Part shown: positions 1 to 7,586 of the stretch, in pieces
Position numbering within the stretch: the stretch's first letter is position 1
How the letters are laid out: each line of letters opens with the position of its first letter
Assembly: GCA_038828875.1 (NCBI GenBank)
Contig: JAWBMQ010000009.1
Location: 1 to 11,493 of the forward strand
DNA: 11,493 bases
Reading direction: 5' to 3'
Source: JAWBMQ01 sp038828875
Lineage (GTDB): Archaea; Nanobdellota; Nanobdellia; Woesearchaeales; JAWBMQ01
The notes under the pieces: generated by a model
The model's database searches: none
Seen by the model: the letters and a program-made list of their open reading frames with translations, nothing else
What the model was told of the DNA's origin: nothing
Translations under genes and position numbers: made by a program

Positions 1-1
1 T

Positions 2-2260
2 CAATCAAATAAAAAGTATAATTTCATGCCTCTTTTAACATTTATTGATGTTTCAAATTATAACAAAAATGATCTAAATGAAATTCTGAGTAATTCAAGG
101 TTAGAGAGTAATTATAGATCTTTTGCTTCTATTTCATTTGATGGTATTTGTTCATCAGTAGAAAATTTGTTTGATTCAAATAGTGGAATGAAATATACTT
201 TTTCGGCATTTGCTTCTTTGATAACGAAGAGCGATAATACGTGTACATTTGCCTTTTATGAACTTTTAGATTTAATTAATCCATTATCTCAATATTCCTT
301 TGTAATTTCAGGTTTCGAAGTTTTAGCAAAAGATTCGCAATATGTCCGTAGAGGTGTTGCAGTAGTTTATCCATCTGATAAAGATATTAACTTTGGTAAA
401 TTAACATCAACTTCTGTTACAGTTAGTAATGACGACTGTAAAAATTTAATAAAAAATTCAAAATTTACTGTAGAAAAAAATAAAGTAGAAGCAATATATG
501 ATAATAACGCAAAGTGGTGGAGAACTAGTCAAACATTTTACTTAACTTTCAGTGATAACATTAGTAAATGTAAAGATCAAATCCAATCAATGAACTTAAC
601 TAATATGTTAAGTGGTAACGTAGTATATTCATTTAATTTTAAGAATGATCCGAATAATCCAATTGAAGGTATTTTATCTTTCAAAGATGATGGAAATATG
701 ACGCCACAAATTTCTTCCGATGGGAAAAAGATTACTTTAGAATGGAAGAATTTTAAAGTTCCAACTAATGTGAATTATGAATTTAATAGTATAAGTTCTG
801 ATAATAAAGAGATTAAAGTAGGATATTTCTTAAACATAACTCTTTCAAATAAAGAATCAATTATTAAAGATGTTGATTTTAATATTACAAAAAATCAACA
901 AAATAAGCAACAAAATCCGACACAAACTTCTAAAAAATGCACCTGTATAGATACATCTAAATTGCCACAATCTCAAGAATATATTCCATCTTCAGAAATA
1001 AGTTTTTTATTCACTTTAGCTAAGGAAGCTAAAGCTCCTCAAAAAATATCCATCAACCTAACGATAATAAAATTAGGAACGGATCGTTCTCCAACAAAGG
1101 AAGAATCTTTTCTTATTGATTGTGGAACGGTTAATGCGCTATCTAAAAAAATAGGTACTTTATTTGTAACGTGTTCATACGATTTAAATAACAATATTTT
1201 AAATTTATCTTTTTCAAATGTTAAAAAGAGTTATTTTAGTATTACGAGATATGATGTAGCCATAATTCCTATTTCTGCTACTATTAACTGCTCTTGTGAT
1301 GAAAAATCAGAGCTTATTCAAGTTAATCTTTTTAATAGAAATTCTAGAATTTTTGAGGATTATTTGTTCATCATAGATAATGTTTATAAAATTATTAATA
1401 ATATATTAGCTAAAGAGCCAAAACAATTTAGTCCTCATTCTTCTAACATCTTAAAAAAAGAGGATGATTTAAGCGGATATTTTTTATCGTTTAAAGTATC
1501 TAGAGATCGTAAAATGGCTCTTTCAATTTTTAATATTCAGGAGTTAAGATTTTCAAATAATGAGATCAAAGAATTATTTAGATATTATGATTTTTGTGTT
1601 AGGGATTCTATTGATATAAATACTTATTTTTGCTTTGATTCTCTTAGAATTATTATTCCTCGTTATTCTCCTGAAGAAAAATTGATATTTAGTAATAATA
1701 TGTATTATGATAATAAATTACAGGTTCCTAAAGAATATTTATTTCATTATTCTTTTAAGATACCCAAAAATAACTTAGTAGAAATCGATAGAGGAGTATA
1801 TCCTTTCTTTCAGATTGCAAGAAATCTTAATTTTTTACCGGCAGTATCAATTTTTAATATAATTTCGAATGAAGACTCTAACAAAAAAATAAATATCGAT
1901 AATTTATTAAATAGTTATTTAGGTACACCAAATAATAAATATACTATGTGCAATAATTTTTGCCTAGATCCTTCTTTCTTTACTTCACTTAAAAATTTTT
2001 TTATAATGAGTTCAGGTAATTATCCAGGATTTAATATATCTGCAATCTATTTCCACAATAATTATAAAGAAAAGAATTCTAATATAGTAATAGTAAAGAT
2101 GATTGAAATCTTTACGTTAACTCAACCACTTCCACAATATTATTTTGTAGTTAGTAATTATGAAAGTGTAGATCCTAGAAATGCTTACTCAAGAAGAGGA
2201 ATCTTGATTTTATATCCCCAAGAAAAAGTTAATATGATCACAGTTAACGCTATAACGTGA
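2..2260 (+). CDS. Large modular repeat protein, probably extracellular, unknown function (5' partial)
   Basis: I do not recognise the family. The first ATG is at 26 (744 residues from there), but the frame is open to the window edge and repeat homology continues upstream, so the true start lies outside. Numbering from that ATG, module A occurs about three times: 1-132, a degenerate copy near 497-596, and 604-744. Copies 1 and 3 align without gaps at offset 615 over residues 85-119, sharing PLxQYxFVxS, YxRRG and YP. Between them lie two beta-rich stretches (about 160-290 and 318-420), each followed by a CxC pair (C305/C307, C422/C424), with an Asn/Gln-rich linker near 289-302. The sequence is rich in Asn and Ser, has many NxS/T sequons and no visible transmembrane helix, which suggests a surface or secreted protein; this is inference. 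The last A module ends at the stop codon. No Shine-Dalgarno site precedes the ATG at 26. Confidence 0.75.
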   Translation, partial: QSNKKYNFMPLLTFIDVSNYNKNDLNEILSNSRLESNYRSFASISFDGICSSVENLFDSNSGMKYTFSAFASLITKSDNTCTFAFYELLDLINPLSQYSFVISGFEVLAKDSQYVRRGVAVVYPSDKDINFGKLTSTSVTVSNDDCKNLIKNSKFTVEKNKVEAIYDNNAKWWRTSQTFYLTFSDNISKCKDQIQSMNLTNMLSGNVVYSFNFKNDPNNPIEGILSFKDDGNMTPQISSDGKKITLEWKNFKVPTNVNYEFNSISSDNKEIKVGYFLNITLSNKESIIKDVDFNITKNQQNKQQNPTQTSKKCTCIDTSKLPQSQEYIPSSEISFLFTLAKEAKAPQKISINLTIIKLGTDRSPTKEESFLIDCGTVNALSKKIGTLFVTCSYDLNNNILNLSFSNVKKSYFSITRYDVAIIPISATINCSCDEKSELIQVNLFNRNSRIFEDYLFIIDNVYKIINNILAKEPKQFSPHSSNILKKEDDLSGYFLSFKVSRDRKMALSIFNIQELRFSNNEIKELFRYYDFCVRDSIDINTYFCFDSLRIIIPRYSPEEKLIFSNNMYYDNKLQVPKEYLFHYSFKIPKNNLVEIDRGVYPFFQIARNLNFLPAVSIFNIISNEDSNKKINIDNLLNSYLGTPNNKYTMCNNFCLDPSFFTSLKNFFIMSSGNYPGFNISAIYFHNNYKEKNSNIVIVKMIEIFTLTQPLPQYYFVVSNYESVDPRNAYSRRGILILYPQEKVNMITVNAIT

Positions 2261-2307
2261 AAGTAGAACAACACCAATGTATAATAAATAATTTAAAAAA
2301 GAAATAA

Positions 2308-2315
2308 TTTTTATT
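2308..2315 (+). promoter_or_regulatory. Weak TATA-like box of the helicase gene
   Basis: A TTTTTATT element is centred 26.5 nt upstream of the ATG at 2338, the spacing expected for a leaderless archaeal transcript, and no Shine-Dalgarno site precedes the gene. The match to TTTAWATA is poor. The same T-rich run could instead help end transcription of the preceding gene. It is the weakest of the promoter calls in this window. Confidence 0.3.
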
Positions 2316-2337
2316 TTCTTTAATTTTTCTAACTTTT

Positions 2338-4266
2338 ATGATTTGGTTTCCGTTTGAGAAATTAAGACAAGGACAGCAAGAAATGATTAATGTAATAGAA
2401 AAATCTCTTCTAGAGAATAAACCGATTATGATTCATGCACCAACTGGTATTGGGAAAACAGCAGCAGTTTTATCTATCGTTTTGCCATTTGCTAAACAAA
2501 ACAATAAAAAAGTGTTTTTTCTAACTTCAAGATTGTTGCATCATCATCTTATCAAAGAAACAATTTCAAAGATTATAGAAAAGTACAATGTTAAGATAAA
2601 ATCTTCATATTTAATTGGGAAAAAATATCTTTGTAGTTTTGATTTTGCTTTACAAAAGAACGATTTTCACGATTTTTGTGCTAAATTAAAGAGTAAGAAT
2701 GAATGTCAATACTATAATTTAACTCTAACAAAAGGACGTTTAAATCTTGAAATTTTAGACCAGTTGAAAGATTATCCTGTAATTGATTCTCAGAAAATTT
2801 ACGACTTGTTTAAAGATAATTACTGTGCTTATGAAATTGTTGTTCAATTAGCTAAAGAAGCAGATATTGTGGTTTTGGATTACAACTATATTTTGAATGA
2901 TTCCATAAGGAATATTCTCTTCAAGAGATTGAATTTATCTGTTGAAGATTGTATCTTTATTTTTGATGAAGCACATAATTTGCCTAAAAGAGCAACAGAA
3001 ATTCTATCAGCAAAAGTAACTATGCATCAGCTTAAAAATGCAATTGCTCAGATGAAAGAATACAATTATGATATTTCTGATTTGAAATTTTTTTATGAAT
3101 TTTTAGAAGAAAAGTATAAAGATTTGATGTTAAAAAACATAATTTTATATAATCAAAAATTCACTAATAAAAGTTTAGTAGATTTTCAACAAGAGTTAAA
3201 GAAAAAATCTTTTCAAGAAATTAAACAAATGTTTGAAAGAATTTTAATGGAAGAGATTGAAATTCTTAATGAATTGACATTTTCTAAAGAAGAAATAGCT
3301 AAAAATAAGGACTATTTTGATTTTATTTATGCTAAGTTAAGTGGAATAGGTTATGATTTAATTGAGAAAGTCAAGAAAAATTATGTTCTTTCCTTAGCGA
3401 AAAATTTAGAATTGTTTCTTTATTTAGATGATGATTATTTTACTTATTTTTCTTTCAGTAGAGATTCTCAGAATTATGGTTTATTTGCAGAATGTTTAAA
3501 TCCAGGAATATTGTTTAAAGATTTAGGAAATAATTTGATTTTTATGTCAGGAACTTTGAAACCTCTTGAAATGTACAATAAGATATTATTGAACGGCATA
3601 GCTAATGAATTAGAGCTTAAAAGTCCATTTCCTGAAAAAAACAAATTAGAATTCATTTTTTCAGATGTTTCAACAAAGTTCAAAAAAAGAAATGAAGATG
3701 AATTTAATAAGATCTCTTCCAAATTAAACGATTTTTTATCAATAATTCCTGGAAATGTTTTGATATTTTTTCCAAGTTATCATTTGCTTTACATCTTAAA
3801 GAGGAAATTAGTAACAAATAAAGCTATTCTCTATGAAAAACCGAATATATCTAAAGTTGAAAAAGATGAATTGTTAGATGAGTTTAAAGGATATTCAAAA
3901 AAATTAAGTGGTGCAGTTTTGCTTGCAGTTTCAGCAGGAAATTTTTCAGAAGGAATAGATTTACCAGGAGATTATTTGAATGCAGTAATAGTTGTTGGCT
4001 TTCCATTAGAAAAACCAGATCTAAAAACAAAGGCAAGAATTGATTATTATGAGAAAAAATTCAAGAAAGGAGAGGAATTCGCTTACATATATCCTACAAT
4101 TGCTAAAGTTATGCAAAATGCAGGAAGATGTATAAGAACAGAAACTGATAGAGGAGTAATTATTTATCTTGATGAAAGGTATAAGAGATATCACAAAATT
4201 TTTTCAAATGCGTTGATCGATGCTGAAAATTATAAGGAGTTGATTTTGAATTTTTTCAAAAACTAA
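2338..4266 (+). CDS. XPD/Rad3-like superfamily 2 DNA helicase with Fe-S cluster domain
   Basis: This 642-residue protein is an ATP-dependent, 5'-3' type DNA helicase of the XPD/Rad3/DinG group, used in archaea for repair and genome maintenance. An RQGQ Q-motif-like start (10-13) is followed by Walker A APTGIGKT (34-41). Four cysteines at 99, 114, 123 and 163 lie between motifs I and II, where XPD proteins bind a 4Fe-4S cluster. The DEAH box is D210-H213, and motif III is SGTL at 404-407. Further on come a motif V region with EGIDLPG and motif VI QNAGRCIR (593-600), whose arginines contact ATP. All helicase motifs are intact. The protein is somewhat longer than many archaeal XPDs, which may reflect an enlarged Arch or linker region around residues 230-380. 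It starts at the only ATG near the family's conserved FPFE-RQGQ start. No other nucleotide-excision-repair gene is nearby, so XPD versus DinG-like use stays open. Confidence 0.93.
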   Translation: MIWFPFEKLRQGQQEMINVIEKSLLENKPIMIHAPTGIGKTAAVLSIVLPFAKQNNKKVFFLTSRLLHHHLIKETISKIIEKYNVKIKSSYLIGKKYLCSFDFALQKNDFHDFCAKLKSKNECQYYNLTLTKGRLNLEILDQLKDYPVIDSQKIYDLFKDNYCAYEIVVQLAKEADIVVLDYNYILNDSIRNILFKRLNLSVEDCIFIFDEAHNLPKRATEILSAKVTMHQLKNAIAQMKEYNYDISDLKFFYEFLEEKYKDLMLKNIILYNQKFTNKSLVDFQQELKKKSFQEIKQMFERILMEEIEILNELTFSKEEIAKNKDYFDFIYAKLSGIGYDLIEKVKKNYVLSLAKNLELFLYLDDDYFTYFSFSRDSQNYGLFAECLNPGILFKDLGNNLIFMSGTLKPLEMYNKILLNGIANELELKSPFPEKNKLEFIFSDVSTKFKKRNEDEFNKISSKLNDFLSIIPGNVLIFFPSYHLLYILKRKLVTNKAILYEKPNISKVEKDELLDEFKGYSKKLSGAVLLAVSAGNFSEGIDLPGDYLNAVIVVGFPLEKPDLKTKARIDYYEKKFKKGEEFAYIYPTIAKVMQNAGRCIRTETDRGVIIYLDERYKRYHKIFSNALIDAENYKELILNFFKN

Positions 4267-4269
4267 ATA

Positions 4270-4277
4270 TTTAAAAA
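4270..4277 (+). promoter_or_regulatory. TATA box of the speD gene
   Basis: TTTAAAAA lies just after the helicase stop codon. With the usual 26-27 nt spacing it places the transcription start near 4300 and gives a leader of about 39 nt, in keeping with the Shine-Dalgarno site before the ATG at 4339. The assignment rests on position and composition only. Confidence 0.45.
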
Positions 4278-4278
4278 G

Positions 4279-4309
4279 TTGAAATTTTTCAATAATTTTC
4301 AAGTTGAAA
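4279..4309 (+). promoter_or_regulatory. Paired inverted repeats, candidate operator of speD
   Basis: Two inverted repeats built from one hexamer sit side by side. The first is TTGAAA-TT-TTTCAA (4279-4292) and the second is TTTCAA-G-TTGAAA (4297-4309). The first lies between the TATA box and the predicted transcription start; the second spans that start near 4300. This is where archaeal repressors commonly bind. Their centres are about 17.5 bp apart. A related palindrome, TTTTGAA-TTTT-TTCAAAA, lies upstream at 4244-4261 within the last codons of the helicase. Chance palindromes are frequent in DNA this AT-rich, so the operator role is inference. Confidence 0.35.
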
Positions 4310-4327
4310 CATTATTCTTTAATTAAA

Positions 4328-4333
4328 AGGTGG
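4328..4333 (+). promoter_or_regulatory. Shine-Dalgarno site deciding the speD start
   Basis: AGGTGG matches the archaeal anti-Shine-Dalgarno core (GGTG) and ends five bases before the ATG at 4339. The in-frame GTG at 4330 lies inside this site, so it is unlikely to be the start codon. Confidence 0.6.
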
Positions 4334-4338
4334 GATTC

Positions 4339-4758
4339 ATGGAAAATAATAAAATAGATACAATTGGTTATCATTATGTTGTTGAAGTTACTGGTGCTGA
4401 TTCAAATATTTTATCTGATGCTAATTTAATAAGAGATATTTTTCTAGATGCAGCAAAAAAAGCTAAAATGGATGTTAGAGCAAGTTATTTTTTCAAGTTT
4501 TCACCGCAAGGAGTAAGTGGTATGATTATTATTTCAGAAAGTCATATTTCAATTCATACTTGGCCAGAAAATCAATATGCAGCACTTGACGTTTATACTT
4601 GTGGAGAAAGTGATCCAGAGCAAGCAGTTTATTATATCATTGAAAAATTAAAGGCAAAATTTTCACACATATCAGAAATTAAAAGAGGAATTTTTGATGA
4701 TGATAACACTTATACACATATGTTTTTAAGTTGGGATGAAAAAATAAAGAAAGATTAA
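4339..4758 (+). CDS. speD: SpeD-type pyruvoyl-dependent S-adenosylmethionine decarboxylase
   Basis: This 139-residue protein belongs to the prokaryotic class of AdoMet decarboxylases. These process themselves between Glu and Ser and turn the Ser into the pyruvoyl cofactor. The processing site is E67-S68 in the motif SESHISIHTWPE (66-77). H73 and C88 stand where the Thermotoga enzyme has its processing His and catalytic Cys (63/68/83 there, a constant shift of five). The length is normal for a single-chain proenzyme. Decarboxylated AdoMet would feed spermidine synthesis, but no spermidine synthase gene is in the window. Relatives with this fold have been recruited as arginine decarboxylase in some archaea, so the substrate is not fixed by sequence alone. 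The ATG at 4339 was chosen over the upstream GTG at 4330 because of the Shine-Dalgarno spacing. The gene probably has its own promoter with candidate operator repeats. Confidence 0.9.
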   Translation: MENNKIDTIGYHYVVEVTGADSNILSDANLIRDIFLDAAKKAKMDVRASYFFKFSPQGVSGMIIISESHISIHTWPENQYAALDVYTCGESDPEQAVYYIIEKLKAKFSHISEIKRGIFDDDNTYTHMFLSWDEKIKKD

Positions 4759-4764
4759 AAAATC

Positions 4765-4772
4765 TTTATATA
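4765..4772 (+). promoter_or_regulatory. TATA box of the small zinc-type protein gene
   Basis: TTTATATA, preceded by a purine-rich stretch that could be the BRE, predicts transcription starting around 4795-4798. That leaves a leader of at most about 10 nt before the ATG at 4805, with no Shine-Dalgarno site. Transcription is therefore leaderless or nearly so. Confidence 0.6.
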
Positions 4773-4804
4773 TTACTTTATTTTTCCTAAATTATCTTTT
4801 GAAA

Positions 4805-5074
4805 ATGGATCATAGATCTGAACAAGTTATTGAAGAACTAAACGCAATATTCCAAAAAATTAGAGAGGAGAAAAGTTACAAAGTAGCAGGAGTCCCCGAT
4901 GCTTCTTTAAAAGTTAAATGTAGTAAATGTCATCAAGAGGTAGAATTTGCACATTGTGTTTATGATTTAGCAGAACATAAAATAATTTGTTTTAGATGTT
5001 ACGAAAGAGATTTATCAGATACTGATGATGTTCTTGAGTGGATGAAAGATTTTTCTTATGAAGAATATTTCTAA
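4805..5074 (+). CDS. Small CxxC/CxxC putative zinc-binding protein, unknown function
   Basis: I do not recognise this 89-residue protein. It has a charged, probably helical N-terminal part (1-26), then C39-x2-C42 and C62-x2-C65 separated by 19 residues, the pattern of a treble-clef or zinc-ribbon site. H50, C51 and H58 lie between the two pairs. The C-terminus is acidic and ends in aromatic residues. No enzyme motif is present, so a structural zinc site with a protein or nucleic-acid partner is the most that can be inferred. An in-frame TTG at 4799 would add two residues; ATG is preferred because no Shine-Dalgarno site supports the TTG. The gene has its own TATA box and converges on tsaC with a 10-base gap, so it is probably transcribed alone. 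Confidence 0.7.
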   Translation: MDHRSEQVIEELNAIFQKIREEKSYKVAGVPDASLKVKCSKCHQEVEFAHCVYDLAEHKIICFRCYERDLSDTDDVLEWMKDFSYEEYF

Positions 5075-5080
5075 TTTTTT
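5075..5080 (+). terminator. T-run terminator after the zinc-type protein gene
   Basis: Six T residues follow the TAA stop immediately, within the 10-base gap to the convergent tsaC gene. Archaeal RNA polymerase can stop at such T-runs without a hairpin. No stem was seen here. Confidence 0.3.
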
Positions 5081-5084
5081 AATC

Positions 5085-5651
5085 TTAATCTCTTTCAATT
5101 ATTTTCTTTGATACAAGATCAATTATCTTAGATGGTTTTCCAAAAATAGGTCCTTGATAAATTATAAAACTAACATCCATTTTGAAATTATCATCTAAAT
5201 CACTTAAATCTTTCATAAAAGGTTCATTAGAGATATTTACAGAAGTAGTAACAATAGGTCTTCTAGTTTCTGATAAAAATTCTAATATCTTATGATCAGG
5301 AATTCTAATTCCAATTGTATCCATATAAGAAACATTGCTTGCAATCGCTAATCTATTTTTTAATTTTAGTATAAAAGTATAAGGTCCAGGAAGTTTTGAC
5401 AAATGTTTTTCAACTTCTTCATCAACTTCGCAATTTTCATATACCCATTCAATAGAAGGAGGAATAATCGATAATGGTTGTATTGGTCTTTTTTTCAATT
5501 CTCTTAATCTGTAAACCGCAGCAAAATTAGTTGCATCACATCCTAATCCATAGATTGTGTCTGTAGGATATATAAAAAGTTCTCCTCTTATTATTTTACC
5601 AATAAGTTCATATTTTCTAGCTTTTAGTTCTTCAAAAGCAATGATCTCCAT
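5085..5651 (-). CDS. tsaC: L-threonylcarbamoyl-adenylate synthase, TsaC/Sua5/YrdC family
   Basis: The enzyme makes threonylcarbamoyl-AMP from threonine, bicarbonate and ATP. This is the first step of the t6A37 modification in tRNAs reading ANN codons; the Kae1-containing KEOPS complex then transfers the group. Family motifs are intact: PTDTIYGLGCDA (29-40), KKRP and PLS (53-61), LPGPYTFIL (87-95), GIRIPDH (114-120), TTSVNIS (135-141) and GKPSKIID (171-178). At 188 residues it is the short single-domain (TsaC) form, without the C-terminal Sua5 domain found in many archaea. The start at 5651 is favoured because a TATA box is centred 27.5 nt upstream. An in-frame ATG at 5705 would add 18 hydrophobic residues unlike this cytosolic family. 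The gene is divergent from the transglutaminase gene and convergent with the zinc-type gene. Confidence 0.9.
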   Translation of the reverse strand: MEIIAFEELKARKYELIGKIIRGELFIYPTDTIYGLGCDATNFAAVYRLRELKKRPIQPLSIIPPSIEWVYENCEVDEEVEKHLSKLPGPYTFILKLKNRLAIASNVSYMDTIGIRIPDHKILEFLSETRRPIVTTSVNISNEPFMKDLSDLDDNFKMDVSFIIYQGPIFGKPSKIIDLVSKKIIERD

Positions 5652-5674
5652 TAATATTAGGAAAATAAAATAAG

Positions 5675-5682
5675 TTTTTAAA
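5675..5682 (-). promoter_or_regulatory. TATA box of tsaC
   Basis: Read on the minus strand this is TTTAAAAA, centred 27.5 nt upstream of the ATG at 5651. It implies a leaderless transcript and excludes the longer open frame from 5705, whose first codons would lie upstream of the promoter. Confidence 0.6.
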
Positions 5683-5709
5683 ATTTTTTCAAAATGTTTT
5701 TTCAAATAT

Positions 5710-5719
5710 TTTTTAAACC
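5710..5719 (+). promoter_or_regulatory. TATA-like box of the transglutaminase operon
   Basis: A TTTTTAAACC stretch lies about 27-29 nt upstream of the ATG at 5743, and there is no Shine-Dalgarno site before that ATG. It forms a divergent pair with the tsaC promoter; the two boxes are about 35 bp apart. Confidence 0.5.
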
Positions 5720-5742
5720 ATAATTTCTAAAATTACTGATAT

Positions 5743-7584
5743 ATGAAAAAGTTAGCATTTTTTATAATGATTTTATTATTTTTGAAAATTTCATATTCTT
5801 TTATAATTTACAATCTTCCTGAAGAATCGTTAGTTAATTTAACTCTCACTTTTGAAGTTGAAGCTGAAAATGCAAAGGGAAAAGTTGCTATAACAACTAA
5901 TAAGTATCCTAAAAGTTTATTTTATCAAGATGTTTTTTCTGAATTTAGATCTAGTTATGAATTTGAGTTAGATAAGAAAATAACAAAATCATATTCTTCA
6001 TTATTAAAGCTTAAAACACAATTTCAAAAATTAAATGAAAAGATACCATATTCTCGTTCATTTCATTATGTTAATTCAGAAAATTTCTGTTACGAAGGGA
6101 TTTGTGATAAAATTTCTAACATTTTATTATATTTAGTAAAAGATTTAGTTGAAGAGGATCTTTTTAAAACAATATGTAAGATCAATCATTTTGTCAATTC
6201 TTTTATAACTTACGATTTAGAGTTTTCTTCAGATCAGAATCCTACTATAAGGAGTATTTTATCACATAAGCGAGGAGTTTGCATTCACTATGCTACTTTG
6301 ATGAGTGAAATTTTAAATTCTTTAGGCATAGAAAATGAAATTGTGTTTGGTTATGCTAAGAGTAGTGTTAATTCTACAAATTGGGAAGCACATGCATGGT
6401 TAAAGGTTAAGATTGGCAATGAATATTTTTTCTTTGATCCTACTTTTGATATGTGTGCATTGAACAATGTTTTACAAATCTATTTTGATAATAAGCCGTT
6501 ATATTCCTCAATAACTTATTATGGTGTAAAAAAAGACATTTATTTTGCTGATTATGTTGATATTCAAGAAATCAAATCTACAGGAAAGTTTGTTCCAAAC
6601 ATAAGCATTAATTTCAAATTAGATCCAGAAGAGATATCTTACGATGATAAAACAAATCTGATTCTTAATGTAAAAAATTATGAAAATTTTTATGTTTACG
6701 TTTTGATAAAGCTTATTTCTACAGAAAATGTAAATTTATCAGAAGATGAACTTTTTTTAGTTCTTTCACCAAACGAAGAAAGAACAATAATTTTAGAACT
6801 TACTCACGAGTATAAAGATTCAAAATACGAATATACTGTTCCTGTTTCATTATTTTCCAGCTGGTCTCATGAAGAAACCAAATTTTTCAAAATAAAGAAT
6901 ATAAAGAATAATAAACAGATTGTTGAGAATAAAAATAAAGTGTTTTCTTCTTTAGAAAATAAAAAATTATTTGATATTGTTTGTCATGATGAAGAATTTT
7001 ATCGTGCATCAGAAAACGTTAATCAGAGATTCTTAAAAGATTTTAATTGTTATGTAAAAAATAATGGAAATCCATTTTCAACCAAACTTATAATTAGGAA
7101 TGGTGAAGAGACATATGAGGAATTTTTATTGTTATCTTCAAATGAAATTTATTACATTAACCTTTCGAAGTACGTTAAGATAGGAAAAAACATTTTAACT
7201 TTACAACTTGAAAATCAATCAAAATCAGTAACAATAAATGTAATACCTTTAAATTATAGTGTTGAGTATTATTCAAAAGAAATTATATTTTATGATTTTC
7301 AAAAAGAAAAAAAATCAGTAGAAGTTTACGCTAACAATGTTTTGATTTTACAAACTGGGTTGGATGAAAATAATTATTCATCATCTATAATAGTAAAAAA
7401 ATCAGATATTTCTCGAAGATTGATGCTTCAAAAGAATGAAAAAATAAACTTAAAAATTTTAGTAAAATTTAAATCTTATGAATACTCTATAGCTCATGAA
7501 ATAATCATTGAAGTAAATACCTTTGAAAAGTTAAAATATCTCTTTGAAGGCATTATTAATGCTGTAAAATCTTTGTTTAACTAA
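5743..7584 (+). CDS. Secreted transglutaminase-like cysteine protease-fold protein
   Basis: The 613-residue product begins with a signal peptide (KK followed by a hydrophobic stretch to about residue 20), so it acts outside the membrane. A transglutaminase-like domain spans roughly 140-260. Its catalytic triad is complete: C180 in RGVCIHYA, H217 in EAHAWLKV and D232 in FDPTFD. Archaeal and bacterial members of this superfamily are often peptidases rather than cross-linkers, and the substrate cannot be told from sequence. Residues about 275-390 and 410-590 look like beta-sandwich domains of the kind that bind surfaces or partners. The last 20 residues could form an amphipathic helix that touches the membrane. 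No C-terminal transmembrane anchor is seen. It leads a compact run: the HIT gene starts 2 bases after its stop. Confidence 0.82.
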   Translation: MKKLAFFIMILLFLKISYSFIIYNLPEESLVNLTLTFEVEAENAKGKVAITTNKYPKSLFYQDVFSEFRSSYEFELDKKITKSYSSLLKLKTQFQKLNEKIPYSRSFHYVNSENFCYEGICDKISNILLYLVKDLVEEDLFKTICKINHFVNSFITYDLEFSSDQNPTIRSILSHKRGVCIHYATLMSEILNSLGIENEIVFGYAKSSVNSTNWEAHAWLKVKIGNEYFFFDPTFDMCALNNVLQIYFDNKPLYSSITYYGVKKDIYFADYVDIQEIKSTGKFVPNISINFKLDPEEISYDDKTNLILNVKNYENFYVYVLIKLISTENVNLSEDELFLVLSPNEERTIILELTHEYKDSKYEYTVPVSLFSSWSHEETKFFKIKNIKNNKQIVENKNKVFSSLENKKLFDIVCHDEEFYRASENVNQRFLKDFNCYVKNNGNPFSTKLIIRNGEETYEEFLLLSSNEIYYINLSKYVKIGKNILTLQLENQSKSVTINVIPLNYSVEYYSKEIIFYDFQKEKKSVEVYANNVLILQTGLDENNYSSSIIVKKSDISRRLMLQKNEKINLKILVKFKSYEYSIAHEIIIEVNTFEKLKYLFEGIINAVKSLFN

Positions 7585-7586
7585 AC

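Noticed and set aside
2258..2337. Frameshift cutting the first protein short
   Set aside because: The frames after the stop hold early stops and show no likeness to the segment that follows module A in the first copy.
3474..3722. Minus-strand open frame of 82 codons
   Set aside because: It lies wholly inside the helicase gene, antisense to conserved motif III, and has no promoter or family likeness.
4244..4261. Perfect 7-bp stem with 4-base loop as an intrinsic terminator of the helicase gene
   Set aside because: It is inside the last codons, is A/T-only apart from one G-C pair, and has no T-run after it. It is kept only as a possible relative of the speD operator repeats.
5652..5705. 18-residue N-terminal extension of TsaC, which would look like a membrane segment
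   Set aside because: The TATA box at 5675-5682 lies inside the extension at the leaderless distance from 5651, and the family is cytosolic.
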